Shown one piece after another: positions 36,518 through 45,652 of a stretch of DNA of 48,440 nt. A model generated the notes under the pieces. It saw only the letters and a list, made by a program, of their open reading frames with translations, was not told the DNA's origin and ran no database searches. The translations under genes and the position numbers were made by a program. The number at the start of each line of letters is the position of its first letter. Within the stretch, counting starts at the first letter, position 1. Source of the DNA: an uncultured Cellvibrio sp. (GTDB lineage Bacteria > Pseudomonadota > Gammaproteobacteria > Pseudomonadales > Cellvibrionaceae); assembly GCA_946480695.1 (NCBI GenBank), contig CAMLKG010000034.1:1-48440 (forward strand), given 5' to 3'.

Positions 36518-37684
36518 TTATTTAGCCTTGGCCTGTTGTTCACGCACGTCGTAATACGTCTGTTCCGAAATTTTCTGGTAAGCCGCGGAATCATCCAAAA
36601 ACACCTTGTAGGATTCATAGACTTTTTTGAACTGCGGGTCGCGCGCAGCCTGCTGCTCGTAGACCTGTTGCGAAATTTCATAGAAACGCTTGAGCACTTC
36701 ATCAGGCAATTTGCGGATTTGCACACCCTGTTTTTCAACAAGTTCCTTTAGTGCCCGGCTATTGTGTGCCGTATAACTGTCCAGCATATCCTGGCTCATC
36801 GCACGCGTGGCATAGGTCACTATCGCTTGCAAATCCTGTGGCAGGCTTTCATAGGCGGTTCTATTAATAATTAATTCCATGGATGGCCCCGGCTCATGCC
36901 AACCCGGATAGTAATAATATTTGGCAATTTGTTGGAAGCCAAACGCCAGGTCGTTTTCCGGCCCGACCCATTCCGCCGCATCGATTACCCCGGTTTGCAA
37001 CGCGGTATACAATTCTCCGCCGGGGATATTCACGGAAGTCCCGCCCGCCAGGTTGAACACTTCCCCCGCCAAGCCGGGGATACGCATTTTCAAACCGCGC
37101 AAATCGTCAATGGAATTAATTTCGCGATTAAACCATCCCGCCATTTGCACACCGGTATTACCCGCCGGAAACGGGATTAAATTAAACGGGGCGTATAGCT
37201 CGCGCCACAATTCCAAACCGCCACCGTGATTGATCCAGCCATACAATTCCTGCGCATTCATTCCAAAGGGAACCGACGTGAAGAATTGTGCCGCCGGCAC
37301 CTTGCCGCGCCAGAAATAACTGCCGGAGTGCCCCATTTCCACACTGCCGGCGGATACCGCATCAAACACTCCCATGGCAGGCACTAATTCATTCGCGCCG
37401 TACACATGGATTTGCAAACGCCCACCGGACATTTCGTTAATTACCTTCGCCAAATTTTCTGCGCTCACACCCAGGCCGGGCGTATTTTTTGGCCAGGAAG
37501 TCACCATTTTCCAATGGTACTGTTGCGCAGAAACCGCAGACGATACCTGGGTGCTTTCCGCCCCGTTTTGTAACGCATGTTTTGGCCTGGCTTTTTCCAA
37601 AACCAACGCCGCAAATGTCCCGGTGAGCGCGATGATAAGTACCACAATGATGAGCGGGTACCAGTTAATGGATTTATTGTTCAT
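36518..37684 (-). CDS. TRAP transporter substrate-binding protein (DctP/TakP-like), orphan
   Basis: 388 residues. A single N-terminal hydrophobic helix (about 9-30, WYPLIIVVLIIALTGTFAALVL) probably acts as a signal anchor; no lipobox is seen. The mature part has the DctP fold: WKMVTSWPKNTPGLGVSAENLAKVI, GRLQIHVYGANELVP, the Arg-containing DLRGLKMRIPGLAGEV and TALQTGVIDAAEWVGPENDLAFGF, which match the 2-oxoacid-binding TakP group. AAGGAAC precedes the ATG. The membrane subunits (DctQ and DctM) that TRAP systems require are absent from both sides. Confidence 0.9.
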   Translation of the reverse strand: MNNKSINWYPLIIVVLIIALTGTFAALVLEKARPKHALQNGAESTQVSSAVSAQQYHWKMVTSWPKNTPGLGVSAENLAKVINEMSGGRLQIHVYGANELVPAMGVFDAVSAGSVEMGHSGSYFWRGKVPAAQFFTSVPFGMNAQELYGWINHGGGLELWRELYAPFNLIPFPAGNTGVQMAGWFNREINSIDDLRGLKMRIPGLAGEVFNLAGGTSVNIPGGELYTALQTGVIDAAEWVGPENDLAFGFQQIAKYYYYPGWHEPGPSMELIINRTAYESLPQDLQAIVTYATRAMSQDMLDSYTAHNSRALKELVEKQGVQIRKLPDEVLKRFYEISQQVYEQQAARDPQFKKVYESYKVFLDDSAAYQKISEQTYYDVREQQAKAK

Positions 37685-37760
37685 AGTTCCTTCGCTTCGG
37701 TGTTCAAGGTTTATTGATTTTTTTACCAGTGTGTCGGTTAGGGATTTTTACGCGCTGCAA

Positions 37761-39986
37761 TTACAAGCCCTGCAATTTTGCATACTGCATTACCAAACGC
37801 TTGGTGCCGATTTTTTCAAATTTTACCTGCACCACTGCGTTCGGGCCTGTGCCTTCAAATTGTAAAATGACACCTTCACCGAACATCGCGTGGTTTACGC
37901 GCTGGCCGAGTTTAAAACCACTGCCTTCACCACTATCGCTGAAGGACTCGCGTGCCGCTTTGCGCTGGAAACTGACCGGACGAGTGACAGCGGTTTTCAA
38001 GCGCACTTCTTCGATGCAATCGGGAGGGATTTCTTTTACAAAGCGCGAGACAGCATTAAATGTTTCATTGCCATACAGGCGGCGCGTTTCAGCGTAGCTG
38101 ATAAATAACTTTTGCATAGCGCGTGTGATACCCACGTAGCACAGGCGGCGCTCCTCCTCCAGGCGCTCGGGATCATCAGCAGACATTTTGTGCGGGAATA
38201 ATCCCTCTTCCACGCCCGCCAAAAATACCAAGGGAAATTCCAGCCCCTTGGCCGAGTGCAAGGTCATTAACTGGATCGCTTCTTCAAATTCGTCGGCCTG
38301 GGTTTCACCGGCATCAAGCGCGGCGGTGTCGAGGAATTGTTGCAGCGGTGTCAGGCCTTCATCATCCTGCTCCGGCTCGAACGCACGGCAAGCAGTGATT
38401 AATTCCTGCAGGTTTTCACCGCGCGCCTGGCCCTTTTCACCTTTTTCATTTTGATGGAAGAGCAACAAGCCAGTGTCCTCAATGACCATGCGCGCAATTT
38501 CATCCAGTGCGGGGGTATCGCCGTGGATATTAATTTCATTGGCATCCTGTGCCAGCTTGGCAATCAAACTTAAAAAGGTTTGTACCGCATTACCGGCACG
38601 TGCCGTGAGCACTTTATGCGCAAGCATTTTTTCCGCCGCAGCCCAGAGCGAGCAACCTTGTTCACGCGCGAAGCTGCGCATATCGTCTACCGTTTTGCCG
38701 CCGATACCGCGCGTCGGTGTATTGATTACGCGCTCAAACGCGGCATCATCATGGCGGTTGCTGATCAGGCGCATATAGGCAATCGCATTTTTGATTTCGA
38801 GGCGATCATAAAAGCGCAGGCCGCCATAAATGCGATAGGGAATGGCCTCACGCAACAACGCCTCTTCCAGCACGCGCGACTGGGCATTGGAGCGATACAA
38901 AATCGCTACCGTATTGCGGCTGTGCCCTTGCTTCAACCAACCCTGGATGCGCTCCACAATAAAGCGCGCTTCGTCCTGTTCGTTATAGGCGGCGTACAGC
39001 GAAATGGGTTCGCCCTTGTCGCCTTCTGTCCATAATTCTTTTCCCAATCGTCCGGCATTATGTTTAATCACCGCGTTGGCAGCTTGCAAAATATTCCCGG
39101 TGGAGCGGTAGTTTTGTTCGAGTCGATAAATTTCAGTGGCGGAAAAATCTTGCGCGAAGCGTTGGATATTTTCAATTTTCGCCCCGCGCCAACCGTAAAT
39201 GGATTGATCGTCATCACCCACGGCGGTGACGCAAGACGTTTTGCCCGCGAGTACCCTTAACCAGGCATATTGCACGCTGTTGGTATCCTGGAATTCGTCC
39301 ACCAAAATAAACGGGAAGCGCTGGCGATAATGTTCCAGGATATGCGGTTTGTTGAGCCAGAGTTCGTGGGCGCGCAACAAAATCTCGGCGAAATCCACCA
39401 TGCCGCCGCGTTGGCAATCCTCTTCGTAGGCGCGGTAGATTTGCAGCATGGTGCGCACGAATGGATCACCCGTTTCCTGGATATGCTGCGGGCGCAGGCC
39501 TTCATCTTTTTGCTCGTTGATATACCACTGCGCCTGTTTGTGCGGCCATTTGTTTTCGTCCAGGTTCAGGTTTTGGTACACGCGCTTTATTAAGCGCAAC
39601 TGGTCGTCGCTATCGAGGATCTGGAAGTTTTGCGGCAGGTTTGCATCCTGCCAATGGGCTTTTAACAGGCGATGCGCCAACCCATGGAATGTGCCTACCC
39701 ACATAGCGCGGCTGTTGATGTGCTGCGCCCGTCCTGTGGGCAGGAAGTGATGGAACAGTTCATCCAACCGGCTGCGCATTTCGCGCGCGGCTTTGTTGGT
39801 GAAAGTCACCGCCATAACGGAATAGGGCGATACTTGCTCGACCTGGATCAACCAGGCGATACGGTGCACCAGCACCCGTGTTTTACCGCTACCCGCGCCC
39901 GCCAGGATCAACTGGTTGGTAGCCGGTGCGGAAACAGCGGCGCGCTGGGCGTCATTGAGGGTATCAAGGAGCAGGGAAACATCCAT
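37761..39986 (-). CDS. uvrD: DNA helicase II (UvrD)
   Basis: 741 residues, superfamily 1A. Motifs: Q-motif LNDAQRAAV, Walker A AGAGSGKTR, VTFTNKAAREMR (Ia), LVDEFQDTNSVQY (II), GDDDQSIYGWRGA (III), LEQNYRST (IV), LMTLHSAKGLEFPLVFLAGVEEGLFPH (V) and VGITRAM (VI). The C-terminal Tudor-like tail (GQRVNHAMFGEGVILQFEG) binds RNA polymerase or DNA partners. It acts in nucleotide excision and mismatch repair. Rep would be shorter, and the tail favours UvrD/PcrA. Confidence 0.95.
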   Translation of the reverse strand: MDVSLLLDTLNDAQRAAVSAPATNQLILAGAGSGKTRVLVHRIAWLIQVEQVSPYSVMAVTFTNKAAREMRSRLDELFHHFLPTGRAQHINSRAMWVGTFHGLAHRLLKAHWQDANLPQNFQILDSDDQLRLIKRVYQNLNLDENKWPHKQAQWYINEQKDEGLRPQHIQETGDPFVRTMLQIYRAYEEDCQRGGMVDFAEILLRAHELWLNKPHILEHYRQRFPFILVDEFQDTNSVQYAWLRVLAGKTSCVTAVGDDDQSIYGWRGAKIENIQRFAQDFSATEIYRLEQNYRSTGNILQAANAVIKHNAGRLGKELWTEGDKGEPISLYAAYNEQDEARFIVERIQGWLKQGHSRNTVAILYRSNAQSRVLEEALLREAIPYRIYGGLRFYDRLEIKNAIAYMRLISNRHDDAAFERVINTPTRGIGGKTVDDMRSFAREQGCSLWAAAEKMLAHKVLTARAGNAVQTFLSLIAKLAQDANEINIHGDTPALDEIARMVIEDTGLLLFHQNEKGEKGQARGENLQELITACRAFEPEQDDEGLTPLQQFLDTAALDAGETQADEFEEAIQLMTLHSAKGLEFPLVFLAGVEEGLFPHKMSADDPERLEEERRLCYVGITRAMQKLFISYAETRRLYGNETFNAVSRFVKEIPPDCIEEVRLKTAVTRPVSFQRKAARESFSDSGEGSGFKLGQRVNHAMFGEGVILQFEGTGPNAVVQVKFEKIGTKRLVMQYAKLQGL

Positions 39987-40091
39987 AACTTGGGCCAGCG
40001 GGCAAAGCGCCCGTAATTATCGTCAACAGGAAAATGGGGCGATTTTACTGTCTAGATATACATATGGCCACTTTTGTTTTGCTGGCGCCGA

Positions 40092-40430
40092 TTACTTGCC
40101 GTTGAGACTTTTGGCGCGCACCAGCAATACCGCAATCACAATCCCGACAAAGAGCAACAGGGGGGTGGACTCCGCCAGCGGGCCGCCGCTGCGCGGCGGA
40201 TTGAACTGGAGGACCTTATGGGTGGGAGTTGCAAGCGCCTTGGCGCCTGGGGAGTTATCGACCAAATACGATGGAGGCACGGAATTCCCGGTACATTGGT
40301 CATTGGAATGAACCTTTCCATGCACCGGATTGGCACAGGCCAGCGTCATTGCCTGCATTTGCACGGAAAGAAACAGGGAGGTGACCCCTAGCGCTAACCT
40401 AAGGCGTGCAAACTTGTTCAGGTAGCTCAT
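40092..40430 (-). CDS. Small exported protein with C-terminal membrane anchor
   Basis: 112 residues from ATG at 40430 (GGGA 5 bases upstream; an in-frame ATG at 40457 gives nine more residues with no better site). A signal-like segment (ALGVTSLFLSVQMQAM) is followed by a 50-residue polar region containing two cysteines (ACAN and DQCTGN) and then ESTPLLLFVGIVIAVLLV, a single helix closing with basic residues (RAKSLNGK). This arrangement resembles C-terminal sorting/anchor proteins, but no PEP or LPXTG motif is present. Function unknown. It is 105 bases upstream of uvrD. Confidence 0.65.
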   Translation of the reverse strand: MSYLNKFARLRLALGVTSLFLSVQMQAMTLACANPVHGKVHSNDQCTGNSVPPSYLVDNSPGAKALATPTHKVLQFNPPRSGGPLAESTPLLLFVGIVIAVLLVRAKSLNGK

Positions 40431-40531
40431 TTTTTCCCGTGCCCCTCGGACCAACATTAAGTAAACCTGACTTTAGCAGTCGTGGAATGTGATTCAAGTT
40501 ATCACATATGTTGATCTTTGCGCCAAAACTC

Positions 40532-40559
40532 TGTCGCAAATAAATATTAACGCGACAAA
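40532..40559. promoter_or_regulatory. Dyad upstream of the small membrane-anchored protein
   Basis: TGTCGC (40532-40537) and GCGACA (40552-40557) form an inverted repeat with 14 bases between them, about 100-130 bases upstream of the 40430 ATG. The right arm lies in TTAACGCGACAAA (40547-40559), which also occurs exactly at 5004-5016 upstream of the RHS operon. Confidence 0.35.
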
Positions 40560-40627
40560 ATATGGATTCTGCCGAAAAAATGGCACACCTTTTCGAAAAT
40601 TAATAACCATTCGTGATAAGGAGTATT

Positions 40628-41458
40628 TTAGAAGGGAAAAAAAGATACAGGGATTTGCCCCTTACGCACCAGGGCTGCCAAATCCATGCTGAGCGCCACA
40701 CCGGCATGGACCAGGACGCCGCCCCATATGGACCGGGATTGCAATGCAAGGATACCCAGGAACAGGCCGAACAAGATGGCGCCGGTTGCCTCCAGCCAGA
40801 GCTTGGGGAAATGGATCATCAAATAAGGTACACACATCATCCAGATGGCATTGGCACCCATGGCCGGGCGCAGGGCGGTGAGCATATAACCGCGGAAAAA
40901 GAATTCCAGGAACACGAACTGCCCCAGATAGAGCAGTTCCCACAGCAGTAAATCCAGCCAACTGCGACCCGCATGGCTATAGAAAGGATAGTGATGGACA
41001 AAGTCCTCACCCATGCTCACCAGCGCCACAAACACCAGGATCGGGCTGAGCAGTAACAGATAACTGCGCCAATGTTCACTTACCTGGTTCCAGCGCCAGC
41101 CGAAATCCCGCAGTCGCTCCCCAAATACAAAACGGATGACCAGCCAGGGAATCACCACAAAGGTCACCAGGTGGCAGTTGGTCCACCACAGGTAGCCGCA
41201 GAGTTCAAGCCAGCCTGCATCCGCCAATTGCTGCAGGTAATTGACGCCACGCAACTCACCCAGCCATTGCAACAGTGCATGGAAATTGGTCGCAAACTTG
41301 GCGTAGTGAAGGATTAGCAAGCTGACTGAAACACTGGCCAACACAATAAATACCCGGCGCAAGGCCCGTGGGCGGGGCATTTGCCAGGAGGGCGCCGCCG
41401 CATCGATCTGGTCGAGGGCATTCATTATCCGGCGCGGATGCAGGGCGGCGAGCTTCAC
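40628..41458 (-). CDS. CPBP-family-like intramembrane protein
   Basis: 276 residues with GTG at 41458; an ATG at 41425 is also possible and neither has a strong Shine-Dalgarno. Six to eight membrane segments are visible. CPBP (Rce1-like) signatures: FLEFFFRGYML (motif 1, normally EExxxR; here Leu-Glu, then the Arg), PYLMIHFPK (His) and LVHAGVALSMD. Members are intramembrane proteases or related bacteriocin-immunity and partner proteins. One glutamate of motif 1 is missing, so activity is uncertain. It follows the serine hydrolase by 12 bases and is probably co-transcribed with it. Confidence 0.8.
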   Translation of the reverse strand: MKLAALHPRRIMNALDQIDAAAPSWQMPRPRALRRVFIVLASVSVSLLILHYAKFATNFHALLQWLGELRGVNYLQQLADAGWLELCGYLWWTNCHLVTFVVIPWLVIRFVFGERLRDFGWRWNQVSEHWRSYLLLLSPILVFVALVSMGEDFVHHYPFYSHAGRSWLDLLLWELLYLGQFVFLEFFFRGYMLTALRPAMGANAIWMMCVPYLMIHFPKLWLEATGAILFGLFLGILALQSRSIWGGVLVHAGVALSMDLAALVRKGQIPVSFFPF

Positions 41459-41470
41459 GGTGCGCCCCGG

Positions 41471-43051
41471 CTACTTCTTGGCTTTGGGTACGGGGTGATG
41501 GCTGCGCTCATACATATCCAGGAACCTGAAAATAATGTCCTTGGCAAAGCGGCTTTCGGAGTTGGTCAGGAACACCATACCGATTTGCAAATCGCGGTTA
41601 AACACCATCTCGGTGCGAAAGCCCTTCACATGGCCGCCGTGGTGCACGAAGTTTTTATAGCGTCCGTAGTCAAATACCCGCCAACCCATGCCGTATGCCG
41701 TATTACCCACCGCCTTGCGCACACCGTAATAATTCTGGGCGGGAGTATTTTTGGTAATGCGCGACTGTATGGGGTTGAGCACCTCCAGTGGTAAGGCTTG
41801 GGGGCGCTTACCCATTTGCCCCAGCAGGAATTTGGACATATCGGTAATGCTTGCATTGACCCCCGCCGCCGGGGCCACACGATACCAATTCCCGGTAACT
41901 GCGGTGGGAATCCAGCGGCTGCCATTATTAATGTGCGGCGATGCGCGGTTGGGCGAGGCATTGTAATTACTCAAGCCATAGGATGCGGAGCGCATACCCA
42001 GCGGCATGAAAATCTTCTGCTCCACATATTTCTCGAAGCTCATGCCGGACTTCTTCCGGATCATATCGCCCGCCAGGCTGTAACTGACGTTCTGGTACGC
42101 ATAGCACTTGCCCGGCGGACAAACGAAATTCACATAACGCAGGCGCCGCACTATCTCGGCGTAACTCATATTTTCGTCGATGAAGTGGGTATAGGTATGG
42201 CGCGGCAAGCCGGAGGCCTGGGACAAGAGGTTGCGCAGGGTAAGTTGCTTACCGTAGCGGGTATTTTTGAAGGCCACTTCCGGGAGCACCGAAGTCAGGG
42301 TGGTATCCCAGGCGATCTTGCCCTCATTAACCAATTCGCTGGCGGCGGTGGCGGCAAAGGCCTTGGAGAGCGACGCGAGGCGGAATACCGTATCCGGTGT
42401 TATTTTTTCGCGCGTACCGGCCCGGCGTACCCCATAACCCTGCAAGGATTTCACTTGTCCGCCTGACACCACCACTATGGCCACACCGGGCACAAAGGGC
42501 GCGACTTTCCTGGCCACATAATCTTCAAATTCGGCGACAAACGCTTCCGGATGCCCGGCCGGATAACGCGGCGCCTTGACCGGCGCGGTAGTCACTACCG
42601 GGATTTGCAGGGCTTCCGGTTCCGTAACTTCCGTAGTGGCTGCCCTGGGTTCGGCAGTTGCTTTAATAGCCGGGGGTTTGGATGAATAAGCTATGGATGA
42701 CGGGACAGCATTTATCGCACTGGACGGTAGGGCGGTTTCAGCGACCGCAGGGTTGGCGGGCGCAGTTGGAAACGGAACCGCAGGTGTGATCACCACGGCC
42801 TGGCTCGCTATTGACGAGGCCGCCAGCGCCGGTGGCACCACGGAGGCTGACGAAACCTCCGGCGTCCGGGTAAAGGGTGTGGTTTGCAAACCGGTAGTGG
42901 CCAGGGAAGAAACGGCGCTGCTGGCCTGCTGCTGGAACGGCAGGGCAATGGGGACTGTCACGCGCTTTTCATTGGCCACCACTGGCACAGCGGGGGAAAC
43001 CAGCAGAGCACATACCAGGCCCGTCAGGAATTTTTTTGTCATTCTGCGCAT
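41471..43051 (-). CDS. Class C beta-lactamase-fold serine hydrolase with long linker
   Basis: About 526 residues from ATG at 43051 (start uncertain; 43066 or 43042 also possible). A signal peptide (KKFLTGLVCALLVSPAVPVVA) is followed by a 130-residue Ala/Ser/Pro/Thr/Val-rich linker, then the serine beta-lactamase/DD-peptidase domain. Active-site motifs: SLSK (Ser-x-x-Lys), YQN in CYAYQNVSYSL (Tyr-x-Asn), and HHGGHVKG (the KTG-equivalent HxG). Such proteins (EstB/AmpH-like) hydrolyse esters or peptidoglycan peptides rather than beta-lactams. The long flexible linker suggests reach from the membrane or into the cell wall. The CPBP-like gene follows. Confidence 0.9.
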   Translation of the reverse strand: MRRMTKKFLTGLVCALLVSPAVPVVANEKRVTVPIALPFQQQASSAVSSLATTGLQTTPFTRTPEVSSASVVPPALAASSIASQAVVITPAVPFPTAPANPAVAETALPSSAINAVPSSIAYSSKPPAIKATAEPRAATTEVTEPEALQIPVVTTAPVKAPRYPAGHPEAFVAEFEDYVARKVAPFVPGVAIVVVSGGQVKSLQGYGVRRAGTREKITPDTVFRLASLSKAFAATAASELVNEGKIAWDTTLTSVLPEVAFKNTRYGKQLTLRNLLSQASGLPRHTYTHFIDENMSYAEIVRRLRYVNFVCPPGKCYAYQNVSYSLAGDMIRKKSGMSFEKYVEQKIFMPLGMRSASYGLSNYNASPNRASPHINNGSRWIPTAVTGNWYRVAPAAGVNASITDMSKFLLGQMGKRPQALPLEVLNPIQSRITKNTPAQNYYGVRKAVGNTAYGMGWRVFDYGRYKNFVHHGGHVKGFRTEMVFNRDLQIGMVFLTNSESRFAKDIIFRFLDMYERSHHPVPKAKK

Positions 43052-43227
43052 CAATGTAACGGGCATCACCGGTCTAATAATGGGTATTTAGGTTGGTTAA
43101 ACGTCTATACCGTCCTGGCGGTTTTCGAGGTCCTCATACACAAACGCCATCTTCCATTGCAATCCCGGGTATGCAGTGAAAGATGGCGTAATCCTTCCTT
43201 TGGCGAGCGAGCCCGGTGTTACAAGGC

Positions 43228-45414
43228 TTACAACGTTTTGATGTATTCCACCAGCGCCCAGCGCTCCGCCGCCGTTAATGGCTCCGGCTTCTGCCCGTTG
43301 ATAACCGGGGCATGGACGGTGCCATACTCGTGGCCGCTGTTAAAATCCCCGCGTTTATCGGCACGGAATGGGAACCCGTCATAGCCGTCGGTCCGGAACC
43401 CTATCCTTACCGGATCATATTCGCGGCTACCCACCTTGAATTCGCTCAGCCGGTATTCCCCATCATCCGGATCACCGGGGCGTTTTACCGGTAAGAGCAA
43501 GTCATAAATGCTCGGCACCGAACCGTTATGCAAGTAGGGCGCTGTGGCCCAGACTCCGTTTAACGGGCGCGCCTTATAGGACAGCAGCGAATTGTAGGGC
43601 AAGGCGGTGCTGTCAGGCCAATAGTCGCCGGATTTTACACTGGCTTTGATTTTATTATCAAAAAAGGATTTACCCAGCATATATAGCCAATCGAGCGCGC
43701 GGCGCGGCCACCATTTATCCGGGTCCGGTTCGGTAGTTAAGGCACCCGTTGTGGCGGCTGTGAGTACCTGTAATACCGGTGCGCGATCCTTAATTACCAG
43801 CGCGCCCACGCCTTCGCTCTGGTAGGTGTTTTTAAAATTACCGGAAAAACCTGTGTAATTCACCGCGTTTTCCGCAGCGGCGCGATCTGTTCCCATCAAC
43901 CCGATATTCGCCATTTGCGCTACCACAATCCGGTTCCAGTCTGTGCGGTCAATCACCTCGTGGCAACCCTCGCAGTATTTCGCATAGAGTTGACGGCCGC
44001 GGCGCAACTTGGTTCCATCAATTTGCCATTCCGGCAACTTGCCGAAAATCCCATTGGCCTTTTGTTGATCCGGATTATCAGTTCCCGTATCGATGCTTGG
44101 CCATACCGGGGATGTAAGGCTTTTCAGATGGGACTCCAGCCGCGACAGATTCACCAAATCAATGGAGGAGGTGAAATCAATCTGGTAACTCTTGCCGCGC
44201 TGGCCTGTCAGTAAGGACGACAAACTCCAGCCGCGCTTGTGCGCGGTCCAATCGAGTATGCCAAACACACCAATTACTTCACCGGCGTTGCGCCCGAGCG
44301 GACCTATGCCAGCGTTGCTGGCCAGGCCATTCCATTGCACATAATCCGACTGGACTATATCCCAGAGCACCGGGTAACTGACCGGGGCGTTGGGTTCATT
44401 GAAAAGCTTCGCCTTAATCCGCTCCATATCGCCCAGGGCCAGGCCGGGGTAACCCTCGCCGGTGGATACCAGGCGGTCAATGATGATGGCGAATTGCAAA
44501 TCCCCGATGATGGTTTCGTTGATGCCCTCCAGAACGTTATCGACCTGGGCAACTGTCAGCAGGTCAGTATCATGGTCACCGGCTTTGTTCATGCCCAGGA
44601 GCACATCGCGGACCTGGTTGCGACTAATAATATGTTCCAGTACCCGGTTATAAATGCGGCCAAACGCATCCAGGCGGCCGTAACCGTACTCCACACTGGA
44701 ATGGTTGATGTTGTTATACACCCGTATTTTGAGGGCCCAACGCTTAAGGTCGGTTTGCACCTCAGCGGCATCTGAATAGGTATTGTTCAGCTCCAGCACG
44801 CGGGTAACAAAGCGGCGATTTTTCTCGCTATTTTCCACCGCGGCCGCCAGGCTTTTTTCCAATTCGGTGAGGAAGCCCACCATGTCCGCCATGGAGGCGC
44901 CACCATCAATCCGTATTGCTGCGCCTTGGTAATTCACCTGGCCGGTATGGCAAGCGGCGCAGGTAAACCCGACATAATCCTTGCCCTTGTAGGTTTCCTT
45001 AACAAAACCCAGCGGTAAACCGTCGGGATTAAAAAAGGTCGGCTTTTGCGGCAGGTAACGGTATTTATCAACCAGGCTATTCGCACGGAATAATTCCGTG
45101 GAACCCGCTTGCTCCAGGGCAATAAAAAAATCATAGGGAATCAGGGCCGAACCCTGGGTGGTGTTGTAATACCAAAGGCTATCGTTGGTGCTCCAGCCCT
45201 GGTCCAGATAAATCGGTGTGGAATAACTTTCACCGAACGCGCCTTCCTCGACGGCTACCGCACCGCGATCCGGATCGTCATCCCAATGCTGGTAGAGCTT
45301 GCCAACCCCCAAAACGACAAACAGCGCAACAGTGAACAGGATGAATCCTTTAAACAGGCGGAAAAGCATCCGGCGGGAAAATACATCAGTCGGGTTAATT
45401 AACGGCGATCCCAT
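43228..45414 (-). CDS. Membrane-anchored di-heme cytochrome c (CCP/MauG/RoxA-like)
   Basis: 728 residues. One hydrophobic helix (about 17-40, RMLFRLFKGFILFTVALFVVLGV) is an uncleaved-looking anchor; the rest should be periplasmic. Two heme c motifs: CAACH at 152-156 and CEGCH at 481-485. The C-terminal half (GVWATAPYLHNGSVPSIYDLLLP, GSREYDPVRIGF, GHEYGT) is the conserved tail of the di-heme cytochrome c peroxidase-like and rubber-oxygenase-like group. GRLDAFGRI is another shared motif. A role in peroxide reduction, oxidation of a polymer or electron transfer is possible and cannot be decided by sequence alone. RoxA has its two heme sites much closer together, so a direct RoxA assignment is not made. 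It is divergent from the DUF4156 gene. Confidence 0.85.
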   Translation of the reverse strand: MGSPLINPTDVFSRRMLFRLFKGFILFTVALFVVLGVGKLYQHWDDDPDRGAVAVEEGAFGESYSTPIYLDQGWSTNDSLWYYNTTQGSALIPYDFFIALEQAGSTELFRANSLVDKYRYLPQKPTFFNPDGLPLGFVKETYKGKDYVGFTCAACHTGQVNYQGAAIRIDGGASMADMVGFLTELEKSLAAAVENSEKNRRFVTRVLELNNTYSDAAEVQTDLKRWALKIRVYNNINHSSVEYGYGRLDAFGRIYNRVLEHIISRNQVRDVLLGMNKAGDHDTDLLTVAQVDNVLEGINETIIGDLQFAIIIDRLVSTGEGYPGLALGDMERIKAKLFNEPNAPVSYPVLWDIVQSDYVQWNGLASNAGIGPLGRNAGEVIGVFGILDWTAHKRGWSLSSLLTGQRGKSYQIDFTSSIDLVNLSRLESHLKSLTSPVWPSIDTGTDNPDQQKANGIFGKLPEWQIDGTKLRRGRQLYAKYCEGCHEVIDRTDWNRIVVAQMANIGLMGTDRAAAENAVNYTGFSGNFKNTYQSEGVGALVIKDRAPVLQVLTAATTGALTTEPDPDKWWPRRALDWLYMLGKSFFDNKIKASVKSGDYWPDSTALPYNSLLSYKARPLNGVWATAPYLHNGSVPSIYDLLLPVKRPGDPDDGEYRLSEFKVGSREYDPVRIGFRTDGYDGFPFRADKRGDFNSGHEYGTVHAPVINGQKPEPLTAAERWALVEYIKTL

Positions 45415-45652
45415 ATTCTCAATTCCTCTCGCGGGATTTTTCCCATTCGAATAATGTCTTATCAGGTCGATTTCCGGTTAACGGATAACCTAAAGATACT
45501 ATGCGCGCCACTTTTTGCCATAAATAATTGTTGCGCCAGATGACATCCACCCTTATTCCCGGCTTGCAACCGCAACTTCGGGACAGTAGTGTAGCCGCGT
45601 ATTTTTAATCCCTATTCATTGAGTAACGACCAATCACCTTCGAGGAAAACCC

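Noticed and set aside
41798..42466. Plus-strand 222-codon frame over the serine hydrolase
   Set aside because: Antisense to the active-site region; no motif.
43228..45414. Naming the di-heme protein RoxA rubber oxygenase
   Set aside because: The tail is similar, but the heme motif spacing and anchor differ from RoxA as I remember it, so only the broader group is stated.
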